Below, in pieces: positions 35,020 through 46,651 of a DNA stretch of 64,000 nt; positions within the stretch are counted from its first letter, which is position 1; every line of letters begins with the position of its first letter. The notes beneath the pieces were generated by a model, which did no database searches, was not told the origin of the DNA, and saw only the letters and a list, made by a program, of their open reading frames with translations. Location of the stretch: positions 188,445,556 to 188,509,555 of the forward strand of contig OZ010792.1 in the NCBI GenBank assembly GCA_963932465.1, written 5' to 3'. The DNA is from Maratus speciosus (lineage: Eukaryota > Arthropoda > Arachnida > Araneae > Salticidae). The translations under genes and the position numbers were made by a program.

Positions 35020-36300
35020 CCTATTCATCTCGCTCCTCTGTCTGTCTGTCTGTCCGTCACAGAGCCCGTTCTCAGAAACTATATCTGTTGGAGACTTGAA
35101 ATTTTACATACTTATAGCTGAACACCTCACATCAAACGACAAATCCTAAAATTTTGAAAAAGTCTTATATTTAACCTCCTGAGCTCCCACTTGTGTATTT
35201 TAATCTTTTTGTTCTAACTGAGCCCCTAATTAAGTTGAAGACTTAAAATTTTGCATACTTATATCTGAACACAACATATCAAACGACAAATCATAAAATT
35301 TTGAAAAAGTCTTATATTTAACCCCCTGGGCTCTAACTTGTATATTTTAATCTTTTCGTACTGAGTCCCTAATTAAGTTTAAGACTTGAAATTTTGCATA
35401 CTTATAGCTGAACACCTCACATCAAACAAAAAATTCTAAAATTTTGAAAAAGTCGTATATTTAACCCTCTGGGCTCCAACTTGTGTATTTTAATCTTTTT
35501 GTTCTAACTAAGCCCTTAATTAAGTTGCACACTTAAAATTTTGCATACTTATAGCTGAACACATCACATCAAACGACAAATCATAAAATTTTGAAAAAGT
35601 CCTATATTTAGCCCTCTGGGCTCTAACTTGTATATTTTAATCTTTTTGTTCTAACTGAGTCCCTAATTAAGTTTAAGACTTGAAATTTTGCATACTTATA
35701 GCTGAACACCTCACATCAAACGACAAATCATAAAATTTTGAAAAAGTCTTATATTTAACCCTCTGGGCTCTAACTTGTGTATTTTAAGCTTTTTTTTTTC
35801 TAACTGAGCCCCTATTAAGTTGAAGACTTGAAATTTTGCATACGTATAGCAGAACACTTGCGATCACACGAAAAATCATAAAATTTTCAAAAAGTCTTAT
35901 ATTATTTACCCACCGTGCTTTAACTTGTGTATTTTAAGCTATTTTCCTAACCTCCCTCCATTGCAACCGGTGGGTACTTTTTTAACTTTTGCCGACACAA
36001 CTTTGACCACTCTTTCATATTATGCACATAGCCTTACATATTTCAGTTCCACTTTTTACCGCCAGGGGGCACCTACCTACATCGGGTGCTATAGACCCGA
36101 TCTCCTCAACTAATATATCTACGGATAGGTTGTAAAATTAAAATGGAGTTTCGTTCGGATAGAGGTTTGTGTTGAATAGAGAGCGCCCCCTGGTTGCAAA
36201 ATGTGGAACTAACAGATTTCGCAAAAGGATAAAGTGTTTTGAAAGGAATATTAAACGAAAACCCTCTGTGCGATCTGTGATCACACTTACCCACTTGTTT
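35020..36300. repeat. Inserted satellite block: six ~146-bp units plus inverted edges
   Basis: The GACTTGAAATTTTGCATA landmark (variants) occurs at 35093, 35240, 35393, 35530, 35677 and 35825, spacing 137-153 bp. A CTGT run (35037-35054) marks one edge. The other edge holds the inverted pair at 36060 and 36180. The block separates the two halves of a minus-strand pogo-type transposase. Confidence 0.75.
36058..36193. promoter_or_regulatory. Inverted pair of CTCF-like motifs
   Basis: CCGCCAGGGGGCACC lies on the plus strand (about 36059-36073), and GCGCCCCCTGG, its minus-strand counterpart, at 36182-36192. Each lies in a ~30-bp inverted copy (AGTTCCAC...CCAGGGGGC). They resemble the bilaterian CTCF core, but sit inside a repeat and may be coincidence. 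Confidence 0.25.
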
Positions 36301-36339
36301 CTAAGATAATTGTCAACTAAATCATTGTTAAATTCCCCT

Positions 36340-36850
36340 CCATTGTCTGTTCTTATATTTTACCCACTTGCTTATTCAGGTGACGATCTTGTATTCCTTC
36401 TTCATTCTGTCTTTTAGTTGGTGTGCTTGTCAAAATTTTTGAAGAATCTTTTTTCATTTCTTTAGATTTCCCCATTTTTGATAATGAAACTTTAGGGAAG
36501 GCTTGTATGTCTTCTGGTGTCACTATGTTTGGTTTAACTGTAATTTTTTTACTGCTTGTTGGAGTTAATTTTTTATCATCTTTCGTCTCAAATCAACAAT
36601 TATCTTCAGAAATTCCTATTTAAGGGATATATTCCAGGGATTTTAAACCCGTTATTATGTTAGTTGTCACCATGGCTTTAGGATAGGCAATTCCGATCAG
36701 TTCAGCAATTTGATAAATTGTTGTCCTTTGAGCAGGATGATTAGTCATCCAGTCTTGAGCAGCCACATTAAAATATCTTTTAAATGGTCCATATACAGTA
36801 CAATCCAGAGGCTGCAATTTGTGAGAAGTGTGGGGTGATATTTTTAACAA
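36340..36850 (-). pseudogene. Pogo/Tigger-type transposase, DDE C-terminus
   Basis: 36850-36620 encodes ISPHTSHKLQPLDCTVYGPF, DWMTNHPAQRTTIYQIAEL and AYPKAMVTTNIITG, the classic block after the third catalytic Asp. Reading on in the same frame past stops, it shows IVTPEDIQAFPKVSLSKMGK and ILTSTPTKRQNEE, matching the PEDIRPFPKA and ILTDTP blocks of this family. Stops at about 36620 and 36580 show it is dead. Confidence 0.8.
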
Positions 36851-37138
36851 ATTACATTTTCTTTGGCATAATTCAAACTCTCAATGCTTATATAGTTATC
36901 ATGATTATTTTTTATGATTAACACATTACTGTTTTGATTATAATATCTTACATTCTTTACGAAGTGCTATAAAAATTTTGCAAAGTTAGACGTATGTCTC
37001 ACATGTGCATTCATCCACCATGTGCTTGCTAACAATCATATGCAGCCACATATTAACTTTCTATCTTTGTCAACCATCTAAAATCAAGGCAACCATATTC
37101 TAACTAATACAGATAATATCTAAATGTCACAATGAGAA

Positions 37139-37587
37139 GTAGGGGATTAATATAATTTAACATTAATTTAGCTTAACTTTGGTTTGGGGACACTTGATCC
37201 CCAGGATCAAGTCTCCCCATACAACAGGGATCAAGTGTCCCTAATGTGCATGTTTGTGGGGAAAAAATGCTAAATCAAAAATAAAGAAACTGTATTGGAT
37301 TTAAATAACAACATTTAAGCAGTGAGGAATGTTAGTATATTATATCAATGAAATTAAGTAATTTAGTTATATTTAGCAAAAAATATGAAACTCAAACCAC
37401 CTACTCAAAAAGAAGTTTGATTGTAAGAAAACCTTTCTTACAACAAAAGTAAAAATGACTGAATGCAATTATGTTGCTAGATCTATTGATAAGGAATCAC
37501 TTTATTAATGTTTGCAGTTTCAAAGATTTAACTGCATTTTTTCTCTGGTTTTGGACCTAGGGATCAACTCTCCCAAATCTCCCCTAC
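37139..37587. mobile_element. Possible MITE with short TIRs (GTAGGGGA)
   Basis: GTAGGGGA at 37139 and TCCCCTAC at 37580-37587 are inverted. Subterminal GGGGACACTTGATCCCC-like text occurs at 37187-37245 and a related piece at 37558. No target duplication is clear. Confidence 0.4.
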
Positions 37588-38693
37588 TGGTACATCAGAA
37601 ATTTACTATTCCCACTACTGGATCATAGAGGAAAGTAATACTTCTAATTTTTTAAAAGAAATATATTTTGAAACTTTGGATGTTTTATTCTGATAGATGA
37701 AGATTTAGACTACCGTAAAATACCATTAATCTGCCCCCCCCCCCCCCCCCCTCCAAACACGACGGAAAATCATAAAAAAATCGGAGGGGGCGCTTACACG
37801 GTATTAAAATTGTAGTAATGATATCTATGGGTGGCAGGGTGGGGAATGGTAATGGCCTTACATTGCAAAATACGCATTATTTTAATAAAGTGAGAAAAGA
37901 AAAACATTTTGAAAAAAAAAAATTATATACAAAATACGAAAACAGTATAACTTCGTGATTAACAGCGATTTCAAATTATAGAAAATTCTGGATTTCAAAA
38001 GCTTTGAAACTGGAATGCATTATAATAACACTAATATCTGTCATAAGATAAATAACAACACTAATATTTGTAATAATATGATAACAGAAAATTAAAAGGA
38101 ACTTAATAATTTAAAATAATTAAAAACACTAAGATATTGCGTTTGAAAATGTTCTAAAATTTTTTCTAAAACTAGTAGTAACATTTTATGAGGTGTCGCC
38201 ATCTGTTGTGAATTAGGGACATTAAATAACCATATATATTTTTTTAAATCATCATTTCTTATCTATAAAAGCTAAATAAATAATACAAATCACAATAATA
38301 ACATGAAAAATATTGCAAAGAAGAAATGTGTTATAATGGGAAATTTAAATCAGACTGTCATAGAATTAATTTTAAAAAATAACTTTATCACTACATTAAC
38401 TCATTTTAAATAGTAATGTATAAAGTAAATATTATGTATATTACCTTCAAATATCAAATTAAATCACCAATTCAATACTTATTAATAATAATAATATAAT
38501 AAATAATACCAATAAATCCGACTTCCAGTTATTTTGGGTCCATCTACCATAACTTAGAAGAAAAAAACACACGATATAAAATTCAGAAAGTTATTAAAAA
38601 AAAGGCTATTTATTGTTATTATCACTATTATTTTATATATTTAGTAATAATAATACACAAGGCTAATGATATTATGAAAAATATTAATTATAC

Positions 38694-40142
38694 CAGGGCT
38701 TGAATTTCAGGGCAGGATGGCGGGATTCGCGCCCAAAATTTTGAAATCCCGCCCAAAATAATATCGTGGGCGGGAAACTCCCGTCCAAAAATCTCACCAT
38801 TTTCTTCCTGAAAATTTTGCATTTTGAAATTATGATCACCTCCCGCGAACGCCTTGTAAATTTCCCGATATTTTCGCGCGACTGATTGACACATTTTGCT
38901 TTTTTTTTTTTTTTTTTACCGCGAAAGATCATTGAAATTAACGAATTTTCCATGCGACCGATAGACAAATTTCATTATTTTTTTCTCGAGATCGGTTGAC
39001 AAGTGTCCGCGACCGAATGGCGAATTCAGAGGAGATTCTGTTACGAATTTTCCGGAAATTATGAAAAATCGGTCATCTATCTGTTCAATTTGAATTTCGA
39101 CAAATTATCGCCGAAAAAATCAATTTCGTCCATCGTTCGAGAAAAAAATCGCCAATTTCGTCGCAAAGGATTGCAAATAAAACACAAATTTTGTCAAAGG
39201 ATCGCTGAAAAACGTGAATTTCGTCAGATCGCGGGAAAAAAACTCGAAATTCATCAGAGGATCGCGAAAAAACGCAAATTATATCAAAGGATAGCAAAAA
39301 AATCATAAATTTTGGCAAAGGAACGCAGAAAAAATTAGAGTTTCGGCAAAGGATCGCGAAAAAAGATAATTTCGTCAAATGATTGCTGAAAAAAAAGCTA
39401 ATATCGTCAAAGGATCGCGGAATAAACATGAATTTAGTGTTTAGTCAAACGGCCGCTGAAAAACAACCGCGAATTCCATCAAAGAATCGCGAAAAAAATG
39501 CGAATTTTTTCAAAGGATCGCGAAAAAAACACACGTTTTGTCAAAAGATTGCGGGAAAATGCGAATTTCGTCAAATGATCGCGTAAAAAACGCACATTTC
39601 GTGAAAGGATCGCGAAAAAAACGTGCATTTCGTCAAAGAATAGCGAAAAAATGCAAATTTCGTCGAGGGATCACGGAAAAATCCTGCGAATTTCGTCAAA
39701 GAATCGCACAAAAAACTCGAATTTCGTCAAAAGATCGCAAAAAACGCATATTTCGTCAAAGGGGCATGAAAAAACACATAGCTAGTGCTGTGAGTGATTT
39801 CTCCCCCCCTTCATCCCCTCTGTTGTAACCTTTCAAAAAATTTGCTGTCAGTTTCAGAATTTTTTTTTTTTTTTTTTTACTCAGAATCACCCCTGCTTTT
39901 CTTACTTTTTTAAATAAAAAACATTTTGCATCATTATTCATCATTAAATTGCTTCAATGGTATTTTGTCATGCCTGTATTAATACAGACATGACAAAATA
40001 ATTAATGTAAATCTTTAAAAAGCACGTAAAATAAAAGTGAGTCTTCGATTTTTTTCTCCCTCCCAAGTAGCTCAACTCCCCTCCATTTATAAATGTTGGT
40101 AGGGAGACTCCCCTCCTATGAAAAATTGAATTTCAAGCCCTG
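38694..40142. mobile_element. Minisatellite-bearing TIR element (CAGGGCTTGAATTTC ends)
   Basis: CAGGGCTTGAATTTCA at the left and TTGAATTTCAAGCCCTG at the right, flanked by TATAC on both sides. It holds a few forward minisatellite units (about 38862-39000) and a long reverse array (39095-39770). Internal GCGGGATTCGCGCCC/CCCGCCC text is at the left end. No transposase. Confidence 0.75.
39095..39770 (-). repeat. Minisatellite array, ~30-bp unit, reverse orientation
   Basis: More than 20 units with TTTGACGAAATTCGCG-like core on the minus strand. The frames translated from it are repeat artefacts. Confidence 0.85.
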
Positions 40143-41344
40143 TATACGTATAAATATGAAGTTACGTAGCTGTACAGAATGAAAGTACCGATAGGTAGTT
40201 CGGTGACGTGAATTGATTCTTAATCGAATCGAAAAACGAATACTGAACTGCGTTTACGGCTTCCTCTGAGGTTTACGATGATATGAAAACAAAAGGTAAG
40301 TGCAAACGCCGAAAGGAGATTTGAATAAACTGAAAGAAATAAATGAAATCAAAGGTAAGTAGAATAATAGACTTAGTTGAAAAGAAAAATTAAAGAAATG
40401 ATTGAAAATAATCTTGACGTGTGCACCGAAATTATTTTGCAGAGGGCGCTTTCTCGGGATTTCTTGAATTTTCCAATTTGTTTACGAAGTGGGAGGGGGG
40501 CGCTTAATCAGGAAGGGCGGATTAACGGGATTTTACGGTAGGCTAAAACAATATATTTTTGGAGTTCAATTTATATACAGTGAAACTTTCATTTAATGAC
40601 ATCTCATTGTTACACTTAAACACTTCGTTATGAAGAAAATTTGTTAAACAGAAACAACTCAAATTCATGAAATTTGTATACCGTATTTTCGGGTGTATAG
40701 CCCGCGGGTTATACAAGAAAAAAACATTTGGAACAGCCGCTGCGGCTTATACACGGTGCGGACTATACAAAGATTTTTTTTAAAAAAGAAACGGAAAATC
40801 GTGATTTTTCTATAATTTTTAAACCCGAAAAAATTTCAAAAATCGTCGAAATTTGTAAATTTTTTTCGCTATGCCGCGAAATTTAAAGAATTTTTCCGTG
40901 TTTGTAATGTTTTTTTTACTGTTTAAATGCTATTATTATTTATTTCTGCCTTTGGAAATAGAGATATTATTGGTTTGTTTATGACGGACTCGGAAACTTC
41001 CGATTTTGAAGGATTTTCCGATTCCAGTGATTAAAATAAATATTTTTGAGCGAATTACTGTGTGCCTTTTTATACAGTAGTTTTATATTACTTATAGTAA
41101 TTATTGTTTAAAATAATAACATATTTTCTAGAAGGTAAAATGCCATTAATGGCTCCAGTTGTATATTACATCCAGTTCTCTCAAAGTTACTGTTGTGATA
41201 ATTTACCTATTATCTGCTGCTGCAATTCAAAAAATTAAACTGAGATAAATGGTATTTAATGTTTGCCAGAAATGTATGCAATTAGCACAATTTACATTTA
41301 CTTTTTGACATGAAAAAAAAATATTGTGGAAAAATTTGTGTATT

Positions 41345-41566
41345 GTGTTGCTTATGATAGCTAATTATCTACGAAATGGGCCCGAAGAGGCGGAGATGCC
41401 CTCCGTGTGGGTCTTTCTAACGGAACCTAACCCGTATTTACGCACAAAAATCCAAGTTTAGAAGAAAACTCCGAACGATTAGACCGACGGGCGCGATTGG
41501 GTTCGAACCCAGGACCTCCCGTCTACCAGCTTTTGAGAGCAGAACCTCTCGGCCACTGGTGGGGCG
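41345..41566 (-). mobile_element. tRNA-derived SINE
   Basis: On the minus strand, GTGGCCGAGAGGTTCTGC (A box of Ser/Leu type) and GGGTTCGAACCC (B box, 41499-41510) lie 30-35 nt apart as in a type II tRNA head. A non-tRNA body of about 150 bp follows. The tRNA fold is degenerate, so this is a SINE head and not a tRNA gene. Confidence 0.65.
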
Positions 41567-41934
41567 TAGAAAAACGAAAATATTTCTTGAATTACCTCTG
41601 ACAATAATTTTGTTATTTTTAAAGGGAAAAAAAAAGTGACTTTTTTCCAGATTAAAAATAATGATAATAATAAATAAGTTAAAATATTGTTTTATTATTA
41701 TGGAATTATTAAAAAAAAAAGATTTTAGTACCGTAATTTACGAAAGAAACGCCGCGGCGTTTACGTGTTTTAAATTGAAATTTCAAGCGATGCGGTGTTT
41801 CTAGTGATGCGGCGTTTACGCGCAATTAATTTTTTTTTTTCACTCCCAAAAATTCAGATACCAAAGATGAGAAATTTCATATTAATGAGATTTTAAAATA
41901 ATGTGGGTGATCCGAAATTTTTAGACCCAGGCGA

Positions 41935-43115
41935 TCGAAATATATTGGTCCTGCCTGGGCTAAACTTGAACCATTTATGCTAAAAATTTGGCCCGCCCAG
42001 CCAAGAAAAATCAATTAAATCAAGTCCGGGATCCTATCAATAAAATTATTTAAGATATATTTTTTACATACTCATGCAAACATTTTGCAGCTTAAACTAG
42101 TATGTCCACAATCTATGAAATATGGATTGGCAACATTATTGATTACTTAAAGAAATTCATTTAAATGATAACTCATTAGAAATATAATGTAGTTTAAAAT
42201 GGAAGAAAAATATTTAAGAAAAAATAATTTTGAAGTTCTAGAAAGATTTTTTAAAATATATTTCTCTATAATTTAATAAAATTAAATAAATTTCAAAAGA
42301 TTTCGTCGAACAAAGGAAAAATTTCACTGTTATTTTCGCAAAAACCTGCTGGTTTAACATGGCACCGAAAAAAAAAAAGTAGTTCTCCAGTCCCGGCCCG
42401 GAGCGGCCGCAGATAAAAATTCAGCTCGATCGCGGTCCGGCCCGAGTCTAATAAAAAGAGATTAACCAGGTCCATGCAGATCTCTAATGTGTACGTTTTA
42501 AGCGAAAATGCAATAAAAGTGATTTAAAACAATATTCATAGGATACATAAAACAAATTAGTGGATATAATTTTTTTAAATGCTTAATATTCCATATTTTC
42601 TAAGAAAATAATCTATTTGTAAAAAATGTATTTTTCTAGAAAAAATACATTCACCCCCCTCTATCCATAACAAAACAATAGCAGGTAAAATCAGATTACA
42701 AGATCAAATGTTGGACTCTACTCTGAACCTGAACTGCAAGGTCCGGATTGTATCCTATCCGAATCCGAAAATTCTACTTAAAGTCAACTCGAGACCCAAC
42801 AAGAACAAATTTTGTCAATCGAAATATTAAAACCAGAAACTAAAATGAAGGAAAATTAATCCATATTTTAATGCATTTACGGAAAAGTAGTCTATAATTA
42901 TGTTTTTCTTGTATCAAATTATTTCGGCTTTTACCATTTTAACAAATATTCAGCTCATCTTTTGGAGAGAAAAAAAGTTAACTCGAACGGATCAAATTCC
43001 AACCCGACCCACGTCAAAAGAAAGAAAGAAAAAGAAAATCCCGCCAACCCGACCCGAACTTTAGTCTGGTTCGGGTACTATCCGATTACCCGACCCAATG
43101 CAGGATTCAATTCTG
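41935..43115. repeat. CG-rich repeat ends (GCCCGGCC/CCCGACCC type)
   Basis: Islands of CCCGGCCCG, GGTCCGGCCCGAG and CCCGACCC text at 41935-42030, 42385-42480 and 42715-43110 sit in an AT-rich background. They resemble termini of hAT-like elements such as the one ending at 60783 (CCCGAGCCCGTCTCATCTCT). Boundaries are not resolved. Confidence 0.4.
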
Positions 43116-44445
43116 TACCAAGTGATTGAAATAAATATAAAATATAACTTTTAAATGTTCATGCAAGAAGTATTTTTAAAACATCTACAATAACGCCAAA
43201 TATTCTCAAAAACGACCATAAAATAAATCAGATTAAATTGCATTGTTAAATCATCTTGTATTTAAGAAACATCACATTGATGGTAAGTATCTTTTTTTTT
43301 TTTTTCTTGGTAATCACTTCGTGTATAAATGCTTTTAAAGCAAAATCTTCTAATTGAAATCTATATTTATTTCTTCGAGATTCTGACAGCTAAAAAGTTC
43401 CAAACAGAGCGATAGAAGAAGGGGGAAAAAAAGAAAATAGCTTTAGGATCGCATGTGATATCTTTTCGTAGTGGTTAGCATGAATCATATAATGTTTATA
43501 ATCCTTATCGCTCCACGTGCAAAGAAATAATAAAAGTAGGTCATGAAATTTCTTGCAAATTGATTGGAATAAATAAAACCGATTCGAATTAAATAAAAAG
43601 TTTTGTTTTGTTTCTGATAACTTTATTATAAAACACGCATACACACATAAATAACGGCTGCATTCACTATAAGTCATTTTTAATTTTAAATGTATAAAAC
43701 TATTGCCGCATTTATTAATACTTAGCGAAGTCGAACAGCGTTTTTCAGTTTTTGATAAGGAAAAAAACATTTAGAAAATGCTGAAAGTTGATTTTTTAAC
43801 TGAATTTCCAGATGAGACAGCTCAGGAAAGGTCATCATCAAATAGCAATCGCTTATAACTTAAGATATAATACACTTATCGAAAATGGAAAAACGCATTC
43901 GATTTCAAATCACTTTGATAGATATGTCAGCAGATTCCGTGCTTTTCCGTTTAAAATTCTCGATGAATTATTATGCGAAGTTTCTTTTTAATACACCCCC
44001 CCCCCCCCCCTCGTCTTAAAAAAATCCAAAACATCTGCATTCCCGATCTACAACAGATTCTTTTAGAAATGATTAAAATGAGAATTTGTATATCTTATTC
44101 AATTGACGAAAAGGGATGTGATAACGTTATTTTATTTGTACATAGCGCTAAATATTAAAAATAATACGTTTATTATCTATTTGCAAATAATTTTAATATA
44201 TGGCACTGTGAAAATAAATGTCATTTTAGCACGTCGTCATTTTAATGTCGTTCGAGCACGCTATTTAAGATACTTAATTAAAGTTGAGATTGCTAACACC
44301 CAATCGTTCTCATGACGCTCTTTAGTGTATAGAAAAGTTTACTCAATTTTAACGGGATTTTTTTTTTAAATATTATTTATAATGAATTATTAATTTTGAA
44401 TATCGTACTTATATTATTTATATCAAATTAATAATTTCATATTTC
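43116..44445. other. AT-rich sequence, no gene recognised
   Basis: It contains open frames of 126 codons (43770-43390, minus) and 61-70 codons (plus, about 44 kb) with AT-driven composition and no family resemblance. A C14 tract lies near 43996. Confidence 0.4.
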
Positions 44446-45718
44446 CAGAGCTCCCACTCAACCTGTGTAGTAAAAAAGGGGACCAAAAGGGAGCACATAT
44501 TTTGTAAAAAAAGAGATCAAAAGGAAACTATTTTCGCAAATCGTAAAATAAAATAAGCAAGGAAACCCTCCTTTCCTTCAATTGTCACTAATTAATAAAT
44601 GTTCAAAGAATAATTTGTTATAAAGAAAACGCTTGCTCCGATTCAAATTCTGAAATTCATTATCTTAAAGCCATTGTTATTGGTAGAGGTTACAAACCTT
44701 CTAAGACAGATTGAATTTCACGAATTTTTCCACGACTATTTAAAGAAATTTGCGTGTTTTTCGGGATCCTTTGATGAAATTTATATGTTTTTCACTATCT
44801 CTTGACGAAATTAAAGTTTTTAAAATCTTTTGACGAAATTAGTTTTTTTTTTTCGATTTTTTGACAAAACTCGTGTTTTTTTTCCGCAATCTTTTGACCT
44901 TTTTTTTCCGCAATCTTTTGACCTTTTTTTCCCGCGATATTTTGATGAAATTCGCGTTCTTCTCGCAATCTTTTGACGAAATTCACGTTTTTTCGCGATC
45001 CTTTGACAAAATTCGCGTGTTTTTTCGATTTTTTGGCGAAATTTGCGTTTTATTGAGAGACCTTTTGCCGAAATTCGCGTGTTTTTTGCCACCTTTTGAC
45101 GAAAATCGCGTTTTCCGCGATTCTTTGACAAAACTTGCGTTTTATTGAGAGATTTTTTTAGGAAAATCGCGTTTTTTTCCAAAAACGCTATCTTCTTAAA
45201 AGATCGCGTGATCTTTTTACAAAATTCTCGTTTTTTTCGCGATCCTTTGCCGAAATTTGCGTGTTTTTCGCGATCCTTTGTTGTAATTTGCGACCTTTTA
45301 ACGAAAAACGCGTTTTTGGCTATTCTTTGACAAAACTTGCGTTTTTTTTTTCGCAATCTTTTGAGGAAATTAGTCTTTTTTGCGATCTTTTGACCGCTTT
45401 TTTTTTTATCTTTTGACCGCGTTTTTTTCGGTCTTTTAACGAAATTCACGATCTTTTGAAGAAATTAGCGCATTTTCGCAATCCTTTGACAAAATTGGCG
45501 ATTCTTTTCGTGATCGATTAACGAAATTTAATGGTATTTTTTGGAATATATTTGCGAAAAGCGCGATTTTTCCGCGATGCTCTGCTAAATGAGAAACATC
45601 GGAAAATTTTAAATAAAAGTCGGTTAAAAGTGTCAAAAAACGGACTTTACGGACCTAACAATGAAAAAACGGACCAATACGGACTTGAAGCAAAAAAACG
45701 GATCTAGTGGGAGCCCTG
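44446..45718. mobile_element. Minisatellite-bearing TIR element (CAGAGCTCCCACT ends)
   Basis: CAGAGCTCCCACT and AGTGGGAGCCCTG are inverted with one mismatch. Between them lies a forward minisatellite array (44715-45520). Short AAAAGGGGACC/GGACC-type text occurs near both ends. The long minus-strand frame at 45449-44820 is the array read through, not a protein. Confidence 0.7.
44715..45520 (+). repeat. Minisatellite array, ~30-bp unit
   Basis: About 26 diverged units of the TTTGACGAAATTCGCG type. Confidence 0.85.
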
Positions 45719-46651
45719 TAATTTTGGTGCTTGTGGTTTTTAAAATTTCAGTTTAATTAATTTTTTGTTGCAAAATCATTCGCGATATACCAAGGTAATA
45801 ATGCGCACCATATGCCGGAATTTAAGCTGCAAATTTCACGCAATTTTAGTGTAGTTTTTCGTATTTATATTATTTAAATTATATTAATAATTTCGAATTT
45901 TGCATTTAAATTATTTATTTCTAATTAATAATTTCATTTTTATGATTTCTTAATTCTTCTTATTAATGTGTTTCTGTTTAGCACGCCATTCGCGATTACC
46001 GCGGAAATTTCACATGCGGCGTAAACCCTGGTCAAAATATACATTCGTAGATGGTGTATAGCCCGCGGGCTATACAACGATGCAGCTCCGCGGCTTATAC
46101 ACGAACTTCTTTATGGTAGTGTTCGATTTAGGGGTGCGGGCTATACACTGGATGCGGGCTATACACCCGAAAATACGGTAATAAAATACACATGCATAAA
46201 ATGGAAAACACACATAAAATGGTAATATTGGAAAAAGGCATTTTAATTTGGGCAGTAACTTTTTTAATGCAATGTAGACACATGAGAAAAATGCAATTAC
46301 AATGATGTCTAAAAAAACCCCCATAATAAAGAGAGGTAAACAAAAGCTGAAGCGTAACCTAACTTTTCTCTTTTTTCTCAGTATTTTAATTCTTCTTTTG
46401 AATGGAAACTATTAAATAAATAAAAAATTTCATTTTCATACAATTCACTGAAAGAAATTCATACATCTATCGTAACAGCAACCTCTCGGTTTGAATGTTG
46501 TACACGCACGAAAATGGAATAAACTTCATTATATAGAATATATTTTTCGTAATATGGATATTAATTTGCATGTTAATGTTGTTCAAAGTCAAGGTTCAGC
46601 AGAAAATTTCATTAAGTAGAAAACTTCGTTAAAGGGAAGTTTGACTGTATA

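Larger units (their letters stand above)
37711..40540. mobile_element. Pogo-like TIR element (TACCGTAAAATACC ends) with nested insertion
   Basis: The ends are TACCGTAAAATACCATTAAT (37711) and GGGATTTTACGGTA (ending 40540), flanked by TA. Both ends also carry GGCGCTTA (37788 and 40500) next to a C/G tract. The core between 38694 and 40142 is a separate minisatellite element. No transposase is recognised. Confidence 0.65.
40679..46180. mobile_element. Pogo-like TIR element (TACCGTATTTTCGGG ends) with several insertions
   Basis: The ends TACCGTATTTTCGGGTGTAT and ACACCCGAAAATACGGTA are inverted with TA at both edges. GCGGGCTATACAC-like motifs recur several times inside each end (40700-40775; 46055-46165), probably binding sites. 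At 5.5 kb it contains a SINE, CG-rich repeat ends, and a minisatellite element. It may be one element with insertions or two related ends; no transposase is recognisable. Confidence 0.55.

Noticed and set aside
41492..41566. Functional tRNA-Ser/Leu gene
   Set aside because: A and B boxes are present but the acceptor stem does not pair convincingly and a SINE body follows.
43390..43770. 126-codon minus-strand open frame
   Set aside because: No domain, AT-driven residues (Phe, Leu, Lys, Ser), no splice context.
44820..45449. 209-codon minus-strand open frame
   Set aside because: It is the minisatellite array read through; the repeat explains its length and basic composition.
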